Below, in pieces: positions 26,005 through 35,372 of a DNA stretch of 64,000 bases. A program made the translations under genes and the position numbers. Within the stretch, counting starts at the first letter, position 1. Each line of letters begins with the position of its first letter. The notes beneath the pieces are model-generated. The model saw only the letters and a program-made list of their open reading frames with translations. It was not told the DNA's origin and searched no databases. The stretch comes from Hyphomicrobiales bacterium (GTDB taxonomy: Bacteria > Pseudomonadota > Alphaproteobacteria > Rhizobiales > Rhizobiaceae): assembly GCA_900471925.1 (NCBI GenBank), contig UCGV01000006.1:248001-312000 (forward strand). Direction: 5' to 3'.

Positions 26005-26867
26005 CCCTTCCGCCGCTCCAGAAAGGCAACCGCCTGCAGTGTTGCGATGATGACGACGATGCCGATCAAGGTGCGCAGGTCAGGCATTTCGTCGAAGAAG
26101 ACATAGCCGCTGGCCGTCGCGAAGACGATCGAGAGATAGCCGAAGGGCGCAAGCAGGCTGGCGCTGGCAATCTGGTAAGCCCGCAGGAAGCAGAATTGTC
26201 CGAGCTGCGCCAAGAGCCCGATGCCGATAAGGGCAGGCCAGTCCTCGCCACGCACGGGCTGCCAGGTGAAGAGTGCCGGGATGACGGTGATGACCGTCAG
26301 GCCCGCCGTATAGAAAACCATCATCACGGTAGTATTCTCGTAATGCAGCATCCGCGTCTGGATCGTCGCCAGTGCCCCGAAGACGATGGAAAGCAGTACC
26401 GCGACAAGCCCAAGATTCCAGGCGAAGGTGTCGGGCGCGAGCATGATCAGCACGCCGACAAAGGCAAAGATGGCGCCGATCCACCGCCAGCGGCTGACCC
26501 TTTCGCCGAGCATCGCGACGGCCATCAGCATCGAAACCAATGGCCGCGTGAAACCGAGCGCATTGACGAGTACCAGCGGCAACATCGTGACCGCCACGAA
26601 ATTGCTGGTCAGCGCAACGGCATTGCAGCTGATGCGCATGATATTGCGCAGCGGATCCCTGGAATGGATGAGCTGCCGGCGATGCCGCCAGATCATCGGC
26701 AGGATGAGGATGAGCCCGATCAGCGCGCGGATGAAGACGAGCTGGATTGCCGGATAGGATGAGCCCTGCATCTTCACCAGCACCGTCATCCCGGTCACCA
26801 GTGTCGTGTCGGAGAGCAGCCAGACGATGCCGAAACGGCTGTCCCTGGCTGCTGTCGATGCATCCAT
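26001..26867 (-). CDS. EamA-family (DMT) transporter
   Basis: 288-residue membrane protein with about ten helices arranged as two EamA repeats; the second repeat begins near LGLVAVLLSIVFGALATIQTRML. Members move metabolites such as amino acids, nucleotides or sugars, often outward. It follows the PIG-L deacetylase gene by ten bases on the same strand and is probably the last gene of the ROK-PIG-L-EamA operon. The substrate is unknown. Confidence 0.85.
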   Translation of the reverse strand: MDASTAARDSRFGIVWLLSDTTLVTGMTVLVKMQGSSYPAIQLVFIRALIGLILILPMIWRHRRQLIHSRDPLRNIMRISCNAVALTSNFVAVTMLPLVLVNALGFTRPLVSMLMAVAMLGERVSRWRWIGAIFAFVGVLIMLAPDTFAWNLGLVAVLLSIVFGALATIQTRMLHYENTTVMMVFYTAGLTVITVIPALFTWQPVRGEDWPALIGIGLLAQLGQFCFLRAYQIASASLLAPFGYLSIVFATASGYVFFDEMPDLRTLIGIVVIIATLQAVAFLERRKG

Positions 26868-26877
26868 TTCCGCCGTC

Positions 26878-29274
26878 TCAGACAGGCTGGACGAGATTGG
26901 CGATCAGCCGGAAGGCGCCTGGTGTCAGCTTGTCGAGCTGGTGATGCAGCACGAGGCTCGTATGCGTATGCCGCCCCTTGCCGATTTCAGCTGAAATCAG
27001 CGCACCCTTGAGCGGCTGCTCTTCAGGATCGTGCATGGCAAGCAGTGGCACATAGGCATCGTCCCAGCGAGCGGCGAAATAGAGGCCGCGTTCCTTGTCC
27101 CAACTGTCCCAGTCGGCGGACGTGATCGTGTTCGGCCCCTTGAGCAGCGGATGATCGGGCACGAGCATGGTCACCTCGGCTGTCGGATCGGTCACGCGCC
27201 AGCGCACCGAGGGCGAGCCGATATGGATCCGCTTCGGCGGCGTGGCATCCGGCTGCCAGCCATCGCTGGGGCGATGATAGAGGGTCAGCAGATGCCCGCC
27301 ATTTTCGACGAAGCGATGCAGCCGGGCCGTCGCGGCCGCAAGATCCTTGCGGATACCGAAGGCGAAGATACCGACGACGATGGTGGTGAAGCGCGACAGA
27401 TCGCCCGACAGGGCTTGCGCATCGAGTTCGGTGACATCGAGCCCCATGCGGCCAAGCCAGAGCCCGACCCGATCGGCACCGCCGCCGACATAGCCGATCC
27501 TGGCACCCTTTGGCAGTTTGAGTTCGAGCGCCAGTACGCGCAGCAGTTCCGGTTCCCGGAAGCTGGTGCGGCCGATATGTGGATAGGCAATCGGCGAGAT
27601 ACGCATCGCCGGCTGACCATCGACGAGCGGTGTGATGGTGACGAGACCGGGCGCGATCGAAGCGGGCGGCGAAAGCGTAAGTGCCCCGTCAGCCGCCTTG
27701 ATCGTCCAGCCGGCCGGTGTGGAAAAGCCGACACGACCCGCCGATGCAGTCTTGACCACCATCTCCGGCCTCTCGCCGTCTACGGGGATGATGAAGGCAT
27801 TGGGCTGAAGGCTCAGCACGTGCTGCGGAGCGACCGTCAGCGGCTCCTCGAGATCGAGTGTCACCGTCACCGAACGACCGCCGATCTGTGCCCTGACATC
27901 GACGGAGGCGTTGCCATTGCCGCCAAGGCTCGACCATCCCGGCTGAAATTGCCGTGTAAGCGGTGCGTCCGTCGCGACCGCGAGGTCATAAACGATCCGC
28001 TGCGGCAAGGTTTCCTTGAGGCTTGCCGAAACGCCTTCCGGCAACAGAATATCGGCATCGACAACTGCGGTCCCTGCGTTGCCGCTGAGATGAAGGATCA
28101 GTGTCCCACCGGCTCCCGGCGAAAGCGCTGCAGGATAGGCGACCGCCCGCACGAAGACCTGTTCGGCTTCGCAAAGGGCCGCATCGATTTCCACGCGCTT
28201 GCGCCGCAGGCGATGCCCATGCGTCTCGATGAAGGCTACGGGCGCCTCCTCCAGCGCCTTGTCGATCTGATGCGCCGCCTGCAGCAATGCATCGACGATG
28301 GCGGATCGTTCCGGAAAGCGCTCGATCGCCTTGCCGATCGCGCCGTCCGCCCGCATCAGCGCATCGACGACACCCTGCGGCAGCTCCGTCTCGCGGGCGA
28401 GGTCGGCGAGCGTCGAGGGGAGCGAATCGAGGATGGATGTTTCCGCTAGAGAGCCTTGAGCGCTGAGCTTCAGATGCAGCGGCCATTCGGTGTCGCCGAC
28501 ATCGGACCAGCGGCCCATGCCCTGAGAGGCATGGTAATACCGTGACCATTCGCCGATATGGTCATAGCTCACACCGCTGACGGGTTCGAGGCTGGTGGCC
28601 TCGAGCGGCAGCGTCATGACCGGTGGCGGAACTTCGTCATCATAGGTATCGCCACCGCCGGACCAGGCGGGCAGATAGAATTTTGCAACCTGCCAGGGCG
28701 TCAGACCCTCGTCGAAATGTTCTGGAAAGGCTGAAGGATCGGCGGCAAGCCCTACAGCAGTTTCCGCCGCACGTGTCATGGCGCGGTGATGCCCATGCTG
28801 TCCCGGCACGTCGAGGAAGGTCGGCAGCACGATATCGGGACGTTCAGTGCGGTAGGCCCGCACCAGCCGCTCGACGATGCGCTTTTCGCCCCAACGGTCG
28901 AAGGTCCGGTCGCCGTTCTTGGAGAAACCGAAATCATGGATCGGATCTTCCGGACCGTGCCCGAGCCAATGCACGTCGGCATCCAGTTCAAACGCGGCCT
29001 CTTCCATCTCGCGGCTGCGCATGATGCCGAGCGCGCCGAGCCGTTCCGGTCCGAGCGCATTCTGTCCGCCTTCGCCGCGCGTCGAGCAGGCGACGATGAC
29101 GCGCATGCCGAGGCCGAGCCGCAGATAGGCGAGCAGGCCGTTGTGCTCGTCATCGGGATGGGCGCCGGTATTCATCATAGTGACGGTCGAGGTCAGGCGG
29201 GACAGCGCCCGGTGCAGCCGCGTGAGCGAAAGGCTCCGCTTCTGTTTCTCAATACGGTCTCGATCGGTCAGCAT
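26878..29274 (-). CDS. Large PIG-L (LmbE) family deacetylase with C-terminal domains
   Basis: 798 residues. The N-terminal LmbE domain carries the zinc motif H39-P-D-D-E43 and CSTRGEGGQN; members remove N-acetyl groups from GlcNAc-containing small molecules such as GlcNAc-inositol or GlcNAc-malate. A helical linker follows, then beta-sandwich segments resembling NEW3/CARDB domains. The last third looks like a class I glutamine-amidotransferase-like Rossmann fold (KGARIGYVGGGADRVG, FVENGGHLLTLYHRP). No signal peptide, so it is cytoplasmic. The substrate is probably an N-acylated amino-sugar conjugate brought in by the divergent ABC operon; that is inference. Confidence 0.8.
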   Translation of the reverse strand: MLTDRDRIEKQKRSLSLTRLHRALSRLTSTVTMMNTGAHPDDEHNGLLAYLRLGLGMRVIVACSTRGEGGQNALGPERLGALGIMRSREMEEAAFELDADVHWLGHGPEDPIHDFGFSKNGDRTFDRWGEKRIVERLVRAYRTERPDIVLPTFLDVPGQHGHHRAMTRAAETAVGLAADPSAFPEHFDEGLTPWQVAKFYLPAWSGGGDTYDDEVPPPVMTLPLEATSLEPVSGVSYDHIGEWSRYYHASQGMGRWSDVGDTEWPLHLKLSAQGSLAETSILDSLPSTLADLARETELPQGVVDALMRADGAIGKAIERFPERSAIVDALLQAAHQIDKALEEAPVAFIETHGHRLRRKRVEIDAALCEAEQVFVRAVAYPAALSPGAGGTLILHLSGNAGTAVVDADILLPEGVSASLKETLPQRIVYDLAVATDAPLTRQFQPGWSSLGGNGNASVDVRAQIGGRSVTVTLDLEEPLTVAPQHVLSLQPNAFIIPVDGERPEMVVKTASAGRVGFSTPAGWTIKAADGALTLSPPASIAPGLVTITPLVDGQPAMRISPIAYPHIGRTSFREPELLRVLALELKLPKGARIGYVGGGADRVGLWLGRMGLDVTELDAQALSGDLSRFTTIVVGIFAFGIRKDLAAATARLHRFVENGGHLLTLYHRPSDGWQPDATPPKRIHIGSPSVRWRVTDPTAEVTMLVPDHPLLKGPNTITSADWDSWDKERGLYFAARWDDAYVPLLAMHDPEEQPLKGALISAEIGKGRHTHTSLVLHHQLDKLTPGAFRLIANLVQPV

Positions 29275-29309
29275 GGTTCCTCCGTTGGGGCAGACCGGCG
29301 GCTAGCATC

Positions 29310-30527
29310 TTATGCTGCGTTATCGGCGGCGGTCGGTGATATGTCGAGTTTTGGGGTAACGGCTTCGAAAAGCGGCAGTGCCGCGGCGCCAAGGGCCGCC
29401 GTCAGCTGGCCGGTCTGGCCGCGGATGACACGCGGCAGAGCGCGCGTGCGCCGGCTGGCGACGGAGACGGGAAGCGTCTGCATGGCTGCGACGATTTCGT
29501 CTATGATGGCATCGGGCAGGGCGCCGCCGAGGATGACGGTCTCCGGATCGAGAACGTTTTCCAGCATCGCCACCATTGGCGAAAGATAGTCCGCGGTCTC
29601 CGCAATCCATTCCTTTACGACGGCGTTGCCCTCCCGGTGCAGCCCTTCGATCGCCGCAAAATCGGTATTCTCGTAACCGGCCTCGGTGAGTTTTTCCTTC
29701 AGTGCATGCAGTGAAGCGTACCGCTCGAGACAGCCGCGCTGGCCGCAGGGGCAGGGCTTGCCGCGTGGCGCGACAACGACATGGCCGATTTCGCCGGCAT
29801 TGCCGAAGGCGCCACGGAAGGGTGCGCCATCATGGATCAGGCCGAGACCGACACCGACACCAAAATAGATCATGCAGAAATTGGAGATCGCGCGGCCCGC
29901 ACCGAACAGTCGCTCGCCGACGGCCGCCGCGTTCGCATCGTTTTCGACGATGACGGTCTCGCCGCTCGCCTCGCTCAGCACTTCCGCCGGATTGATGCTG
30001 CTCCAGCCGGGCAGGGTGGTCGGGCCGACCGAACTCATCCCTTCGATCTCGAAAGGACCGGGCATGACGACGCCGATGCCGAGAAGCTTGGAAGGAAAGC
30101 GCTTGCGAACCTTCCTCACCTCGCCGGCAAACAGCGGAACGATATGTTCCGGGCTGGTATTCTCGACCGGCATGATCGTTTCCGAGCGCACCTTGCCGGA
30201 AAGGTCCAGCACCGTCGTCACCATGTGGTCGGCGGCGATTTCGACACCGATGGTGACGGCGCCGTCTGGGTTGACGGCAAACTGAATCGGCGGCTGGCCG
30301 CGGCCGGAGCGAAGCCTTCCGATTTCCATCAGCAGCTCTTCGCTGACAAGCTCATCGACAATGTTGGCAACTGCCTGCGCGGTCAGGTGCGTGAGCTTGG
30401 CGATATGCATGCGGCCGAGCGAACCGTGCATGCGCACGACATCGAGCACGACGCGACGATTGTGGTCGCGGCTGCGCTCGGGGTTCTTACCCATCGCGAT
30501 CTGCTGCTTGCCGGATTGCCGTGTCAT
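29310..30527 (-). CDS. ROK/NagC-family transcriptional regulator
   Basis: 405 residues. N-terminal winged HTH (about 35-65, GRMHIAKLTHLTAQAVANIVDEL), then a ROK sugar-binding domain. The zinc motif CPCGQRGCLE near residues 255-270 and GHVVVAPRG are the family signature. ROK repressors respond to sugars or sugar phosphates such as GlcNAc-6-P or xylose. It is divergent from the sugar ABC operon (259-base gap) and upstream of the PIG-L gene, so it probably controls both. Confidence 0.9.
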   Translation of the reverse strand: MTRQSGKQQIAMGKNPERSRDHNRRVVLDVVRMHGSLGRMHIAKLTHLTAQAVANIVDELVSEELLMEIGRLRSGRGQPPIQFAVNPDGAVTIGVEIAADHMVTTVLDLSGKVRSETIMPVENTSPEHIVPLFAGEVRKVRKRFPSKLLGIGVVMPGPFEIEGMSSVGPTTLPGWSSINPAEVLSEASGETVIVENDANAAAVGERLFGAGRAISNFCMIYFGVGVGLGLIHDGAPFRGAFGNAGEIGHVVVAPRGKPCPCGQRGCLERYASLHALKEKLTEAGYENTDFAAIEGLHREGNAVVKEWIAETADYLSPMVAMLENVLDPETVILGGALPDAIIDEIVAAMQTLPVSVASRRTRALPRVIRGQTGQLTAALGAAALPLFEAVTPKLDISPTAADNAA

Positions 30528-30586
30528 CTCTCCGCCCTCGTCTCTGCCGATATGGATAGCGCCGATATCATGAAATGAGCAATAGA

Positions 30587-30604
30587 ATAATTAAACTAAA
30601 TTAT
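30587..30604. promoter_or_regulatory. AT-rich inverted repeat, candidate ROK operator
   Basis: ATAATT (30587-30592), spacer AAACTA, AATTAT (30599-30604), in a markedly AT-rich patch between the two divergent operons. TTGACA at 30609-30614 directly follows and could be a -35 element of the rightward operon, though no good -10 is visible. NagC/Mlc-type operators are AT-rich imperfect palindromes. Confidence 0.45.
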
Positions 30605-30786
30605 CTTATTGACAAAACCCTCCGTCCGAACCAGCCTGAAGAGGTCGCAATGCGATGCCGAGGAAGAGGAGCCTCAGTTCCATCTTCCCGAGCCAATCAA
30701 ATCGGGGCGCTGTTGATTTGCGGGATGCCCTGGGGAACCGGATAAGCGCGAGCGGCTCGAATGCCGGCTCGGCAATGGAGGATAAT

Positions 30787-32043
30787 ATGCGTCGCGGAAT
30801 TTTATTTGCCGGCCTGTTTGCAGGCATCAGCATGGTCGCGGCCAATAGTGCCCAGGCGGTCGAAATCGAATATTGGCAGTATGTCTACGATACGCGCGTC
30901 AAGGCGATGGACCAGCTGATCGCCAATTTCGAAAAGGCCAATCCCGACATTACCGTCAAGCAGACGACCTTCCCTTATGCCGATTACCAGACGCGCGTCG
31001 TCGCCGCCAATCTCGCCGGCAATGGCCCTGATGTCATGCAGCTCTTCTATGGCTGGCTCGATCAGTTCATCGCCGGCGGCCTGCTGCAGCCGCTGCCGAC
31101 GGATGCTTTCGCGCATGACCAGATCGAGAAGGATTTCTTCCCGATCGTCACAGCCATGAAGCGTGGCGACGATTACTACGGCCTGCCGACCGCCGTGCGT
31201 TCGCTGGCGCTCTTCTACAACAAGAAGCTCTTCCAGGAAGCCGGTCTTGATCCGAACAAGCCGCCGCAGACGGTCGATGAATTCGTTGCCGCCGCCGAAA
31301 AGACCGTCAAGCACGATGCCGCAGGTAATATTACCGTTGAAGGCACGACGCTCGACATGGGCGGCCAGGATCACCAGTGGTGGCGTGAAGTGCTGATCCG
31401 CCAGTATGGAGGCGAGCCCTATACGGCTGATTATTCCAAGGTCACCTACAACAGCGATGCCGGTATCAAGGCACTGAAGTTCTACACCAGCCTGCAGACC
31501 GAAAAGAAGGTCGGCCAGACCGGCTTCATGGATGAAGGTCAGGCTGCCTTCCGCGGCGGCAAGGCGGCGATGACGATCGACGGCACGTTCCGTCTCGGCT
31601 CCTTCGGCAGCATCAAGGATTTCGAATGGGGCGTCACCGAACTGCCGGCCAATGCCGACGGCCTGCGCTCCAACTATGCGAGCTATTTCGCGAACGGCAT
31701 CGGCGCCAAGGTTTCGGGCGAAAAGCTGGAGGCTTCCAAGAAGTTCCTCGCCTACGTGACCTCGCCGGAAGCCATGAAGGTCTGGCTCGGCACGGTCGGC
31801 GAACTGCCGGCTCGCCGCGAAGCTGCTCTCACCGACGAAAACCTCAAGAACCCGATCTATGCGCCGTTCCTGAAGGCCCTCGCATACGCACACACCTCGC
31901 TCTTCGTGGATGAAGCCGGCCAGCGCCAGAACGCCATCGACATGGTCAATCGCGTTCTCCTCGAGGGACAGTCGCCCGAGGATTCCATTGCTCAGGCCGC
32001 AACCGCCGAGCAGGAAATCATCGACAATGCCAAGAGCAAATAA
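30787..32043 (+). CDS. Sugar ABC transporter substrate-binding protein (SBP_bac_1)
   Basis: 418 residues. Signal peptide about 1-23 (RGILFAGLFAGISMVAANSAQA). Cluster D binding protein of the MalE/UgpB type: WQYVYDTRVKAMDQLIANFEKANPDI, VVAANLAGNGPDVMQLFYGW, and GKAAMTIDGTF. The ATG at 30787 is preceded by GGAGG six bases away; upstream in-frame starts (from 30655) lack one and would spoil the signal peptide. It delivers a mono- or oligosaccharide-like ligand to the permeases encoded next. Confidence 0.92.
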   Translation: MRRGILFAGLFAGISMVAANSAQAVEIEYWQYVYDTRVKAMDQLIANFEKANPDITVKQTTFPYADYQTRVVAANLAGNGPDVMQLFYGWLDQFIAGGLLQPLPTDAFAHDQIEKDFFPIVTAMKRGDDYYGLPTAVRSLALFYNKKLFQEAGLDPNKPPQTVDEFVAAAEKTVKHDAAGNITVEGTTLDMGGQDHQWWREVLIRQYGGEPYTADYSKVTYNSDAGIKALKFYTSLQTEKKVGQTGFMDEGQAAFRGGKAAMTIDGTFRLGSFGSIKDFEWGVTELPANADGLRSNYASYFANGIGAKVSGEKLEASKKFLAYVTSPEAMKVWLGTVGELPARREAALTDENLKNPIYAPFLKALAYAHTSLFVDEAGQRQNAIDMVNRVLLEGQSPEDSIAQAATAEQEIIDNAKSK

Positions 32044-32052
32044 GGGACGGCC

Positions 32053-33000
32053 ATGAGCTCCGCACCCGCGAATACGGAAGGGGCGGCTATCAGCCGTCCC
32101 GCCGGATCGTTCTGGGATCGGCTGACGATGCGCCAGAAGCGCCTCGTCTGGGTCTGGACATTCCTCGCCCTGCCGATCCTGTTTTACTGCGTGATCCGTT
32201 TTTATCCGACGCTGCAGGCCTTCTACCTGTCCTTCACCAATTGGAACCTGATGAAACCGCCGAAATTCATCGGCGTTGCCAATTACGTGAAGCTCTATAA
32301 CGACCCGCAGTTCTGGAAGGTATTTCGCAACACCTTCACCTATCTCATCATCGGCACACCGCTGAGCCTCATCATCTCTTTCGTCGTGGCCTTCTTCCTG
32401 GATCGCGTGCGTTTCCTGCACGGGCTGATCCGCGCGCTTTATTTCCTGCCGTTCCTGACGACGGCCGCCGCAATGGCCTGGGTCTGGCGCTGGTTCTACC
32501 AGCCGGCCCCGATCGGCGTTATCAATGATGTGCTCGGCATGATCGGCCTGCCGCAGCAGCAGTTCATCCGCTCCGTCGATCAGGCGCTGCCGTCGATCAT
32601 GGTGACCTCCATCTGGGCCGGCCTCGGCTTCCAGATCATCATCTTCATGGCTGGCCTTCGCGCCATTCCGAGCACCTTCTACGAGGCTGCGAAGATCGAT
32701 GGTCTTGGTGAATGGCCGATCCTGTGGAAGATCACGCTGCCGCTCCTGAAGCCGACGACCGTCTTCCTCGTCGTCTTCTCCTCGATCGGCTTCCTGCGCA
32801 TCTTCGACCAGGTCTACAACATGACGACCAACGATCCCGGCGGCCCGCTCGGATCGACCAAACCTCTGGTTCTCATGATCTACCAGACGGCCTTTTCATC
32901 CTACAACATGGGTTATGCAGCGGCTCAAACCGTGGTGCTCTTCGCCATCCTGCTCTGTGTCTCCCTGCTGCAGCTCTGGATCCTGAGGGAGCGCAAATGA
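32053..33000 (+). CDS. Sugar ABC permease (MalF/UgpA type)
   Basis: 315 residues, about six helices. The EAA loop reads TFYEAAKIDGLGEWPILWKI. The N-terminal segment before the first helix (FWDRLTMRQKRLVW) is typical. The stop overlaps the next start as ATGA. Confidence 0.92.
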   Translation: MSSAPANTEGAAISRPAGSFWDRLTMRQKRLVWVWTFLALPILFYCVIRFYPTLQAFYLSFTNWNLMKPPKFIGVANYVKLYNDPQFWKVFRNTFTYLIIGTPLSLIISFVVAFFLDRVRFLHGLIRALYFLPFLTTAAAMAWVWRWFYQPAPIGVINDVLGMIGLPQQQFIRSVDQALPSIMVTSIWAGLGFQIIIFMAGLRAIPSTFYEAAKIDGLGEWPILWKITLPLLKPTTVFLVVFSSIGFLRIFDQVYNMTTNDPGGPLGSTKPLVLMIYQTAFSSYNMGYAAAQTVVLFAILLCVSLLQLWILRERK

Positions 33001-33854
33001 GTGCCGTGACGACAAACAACGCGGCACCGCTGCCGAAAGCCAATATTCGCCCCGGCGCCATCATCACCTGGACGCTTCTCTTCATCGGCGGCCTCATCAT
33101 GGTCTCGCCGCTGCTCTTCATGTTTTCGACCTCGCTGAAGACCGCAGGCCAGGTCTATGACCTGCGCCTCATTCCGGCCGAGCCGACCCTGCAGAATTAC
33201 ATCACCGTTCTCTCGGACGGCCGCTTCATGCGCTGGTTCCTGAATTCGACGATCGTTGCCTGCACGGTGACGCTCTCGAACGTCTTCTTCGACAGCTTGG
33301 TCGGCTATACGCTTGCCAAGTTCGAGTTCCGCGGCCGCTACCTCATCTTCCTCGCGATCCTCTCGACCCTGATGATCCCGACGGAAATGCTGGTCATTCC
33401 CTGGTATCTGATGTCGGCACAGCTCGGCTGGCTCGACAGTTATTGGGGCATCATGTTCCCCGGCATGATGACGGCCTTCGGCACCTTCCTCATGAAGCAG
33501 TTCTTCGAGACGGTCCCGAACGACTTTCTGGAAGCGGCCCGCATCGATGGCCTCAACGAATTCCAGATCTGGTGGAAAGTGGCGATGCCGCTGGTGACAC
33601 CTGCACTGTCGGCGCTGGCGATCTTCACCTTCCTCGGCAACTGGACGGCTTTCTTCTGGCCGTTGATCGTCACCACCAGCCGCGAACTCTACACGCTGCC
33701 GGTCGGCCTCTCGAGCTTTGCCGTCGAGCAATCCATCCAATGGGAAATGATCATGACCGGTGCGGCGCTCGCGACATTGCCGACGCTCATCGTCTTCCTG
33801 GTGCTGCAGCGCTACATCGTGCGCGGCGTCATGCTGGCCGGTCTGAAGGGATAA
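32997..33854 (+). CDS. Sugar ABC permease (MalG/UgpE type)
   Basis: 285 residues, about six helices, EAA loop FLEAARIDGLNEFQIWWKVAMP. It starts at the ATG overlapping the stop of the preceding permease. The C-terminus ends VMLAGLKG, common for this family. The lyase gene follows after three bases. Confidence 0.92.
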   Translation: MSAVTTNNAAPLPKANIRPGAIITWTLLFIGGLIMVSPLLFMFSTSLKTAGQVYDLRLIPAEPTLQNYITVLSDGRFMRWFLNSTIVACTVTLSNVFFDSLVGYTLAKFEFRGRYLIFLAILSTLMIPTEMLVIPWYLMSAQLGWLDSYWGIMFPGMMTAFGTFLMKQFFETVPNDFLEAARIDGLNEFQIWWKVAMPLVTPALSALAIFTFLGNWTAFFWPLIVTTSRELYTLPVGLSSFAVEQSIQWEMIMTGAALATLPTLIVFLVLQRYIVRGVMLAGLKG

Positions 33855-33857
33855 GAC

Positions 33858-35372
33858 ATGACCGAAACCAATCCACGCCTTGCCGACAGGAGCGTCTTTC
33901 CTGATCCGGTCTATAAGGAAACGGTGCTGAAGCCGCTTTTCGATGGCGCCAAGACCCACCATGTCGATGGCTTCCGCCGCATCGATCGCGCCCATCTCGT
34001 CATGCTGGTCGAAACCGGCATTCTCGACCGCGAACAGGCCGGCAAGATCGCCGCAGCTCTCGAAGCGATCGATCGCGACATCGACCCGGAAAAGCTCGTC
34101 TATACCGGCGAAGTCGAGGATTTCTTCTTTCTCATCGAGAAGGAACTGAAGGCCCGTATCGGCGTCGATATCGCAGGCCGCCTGCACACGGCGCGCTCGC
34201 GCAACGATATCGACCAAACGCTGTTCAAGCTCGGCCTGAAGGAGCGCATCGACGCGCTGATGGTCAAGGCACGCAAGCTGCTCGATGCGATGATCGCCAC
34301 GGCCGACTGGGAAAAGGAGACGCTGATCGTCGCCTACACCCATGGCCAGCCGGCCCAGCCGACCACCTTCGGCCATTATCTCGCAGCAGCGATCGAGGTG
34401 CTGATCCGCGATATCGAGCGCTTTGCCGAAGCCCGCGAGATCGTCAACCTGAGCCCGATGGGCGCTGCGGCGATCACCACATCCGGATTCCCGATCGACC
34501 GTGCCCGCGTCGCCGAACTGCTGGGCTTTGCCGCGCCTCTGCGCAATTCCTATAGCTGTATTGCAGCCGTCGATTATACGACGTCGACCTACAGCGCGAT
34601 CGAGCTGATGTTCCTGCATCTCGGCCGCCTGATCCAGGATTTCCAGTTCTGGACGAGCTTCGAGGTCGGCCAGATCTATGTGCCGAATGCGCTGGTGCAG
34701 ATCTCCTCGATCATGCCGCAGAAGCGCAATCCGGTGCCGATCGAGCATATGCGCCATCTCGCGAGCCAGACCTTCGGTCGCGCCCGCACCGTGCTCGACG
34801 TCATGCACAATACGCCCTTCACCGACATGAACGACAGCGAGGGCGAAACGCAGGGCATGGGCTACGAAGCCTTCCACGCGGCCGGCCGTGTGCTCGATCT
34901 GCTGGCCGCCTTCGTCGCTCAGATCAGCATCGATCCGCAGCGCGTGGCAGATAATATCCGCCGCTCATGCATCACCATCACCGAGCTCGCGGATTCGCTG
35001 GTGCGCCTCGAAGGGCTTTCCTTCCGGCAGGCGCATGAGATTGCCGCAACGGTCGCCCGCGCCGTGGTTGCCAAGGGCGGTGGTCTCTCGGATGACGGCT
35101 ATGAGCCTTTCCTCGCAGCATTCGAGGAACTGGCCGGCCGCAGACCCGGCGTCGACAAGGCACAATTTGCCGAGATCGTCTCGCCGGAACATTTCGTTGC
35201 CGTCCGCGCCCGCTTCGGCGGTCCCGCGCCGGCACCGATGGCGGATGCGCTTGCAGCCTACCAGGAAAAGGCTGCCGCATTCGCCACACAGGCACAGGAG
35301 AATGCAGCGCGCGAAGCCGCCGCTGCCGAGGAACTTCACACCAGATTTACAGCATTGATGGGGGCCGCCTGA
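33858..35372 (+). CDS. Argininosuccinate-lyase-like enzyme, divergent (fumarase/aspartase superfamily)
   Basis: 504 residues, longer than biosynthetic ArgH (about 460). Superfamily motifs are present: LHTARSRND near residue 110, [15 protein letters not shown], and the signature loop [11 protein letters not shown] at 282-292 with the expected catalytic serine S283 and K289. Several positions differ from true ArgH: the loop starts with I instead of G, KKNPD is KRNPV, and the SDRD-type segment is AAVDYTTS. The gene sits inside a sugar ABC operon, not with arg genes. It most likely eliminates fumarate from an N-substituted aspartate-like substrate, as EDDS lyase does; the substrate is unknown. 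Confidence 0.8.
   Translation: MTETNPRLADRSVFPDPVYKETVLKPLFDGAKTHHVDGFRRIDRAHLVMLVETGILDREQAGKIAAALEAIDRDIDPEKLVYTGEVEDFFFLIEKELKARIGVDIAGRLHTARSRNDIDQTLFKLGLKERIDALMVKARKLLDAMIATADWEKETLIVAYTHGQPAQPTTFGHYLAAAIEVLIRDIERFAEAREIVNLSPMGAAAITTSGFPIDRARVAELLGFAAPLRNSYSCIAAVDYTTSTYSAIELMFLHLGRLIQDFQFWTSFEVGQIYVPNALVQISSIMPQKRNPVPIEHMRHLASQTFGRARTVLDVMHNTPFTDMNDSEGETQGMGYEAFHAAGRVLDLLAAFVAQISIDPQRVADNIRRSCITITELADSLVRLEGLSFRQAHEIAATVARAVVAKGGGLSDDGYEPFLAAFEELAGRRPGVDKAQFAEIVSPEHFVAVRARFGGPAPAPMADALAAYQEKAAAFATQAQENAAREAAAAEELHTRFTALMGAA

Noticed and set aside
32925-34877. 650-codon minus-strand frame over the sugar permease and lyase genes
   Set aside because: Antisense to two genes with clear family motifs; no domain seen in its translation.
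33858-35372. Naming the lyase argH
   Set aside because: Substrate-side residues and operon context differ from biosynthetic ArgH, so no gene symbol was given.
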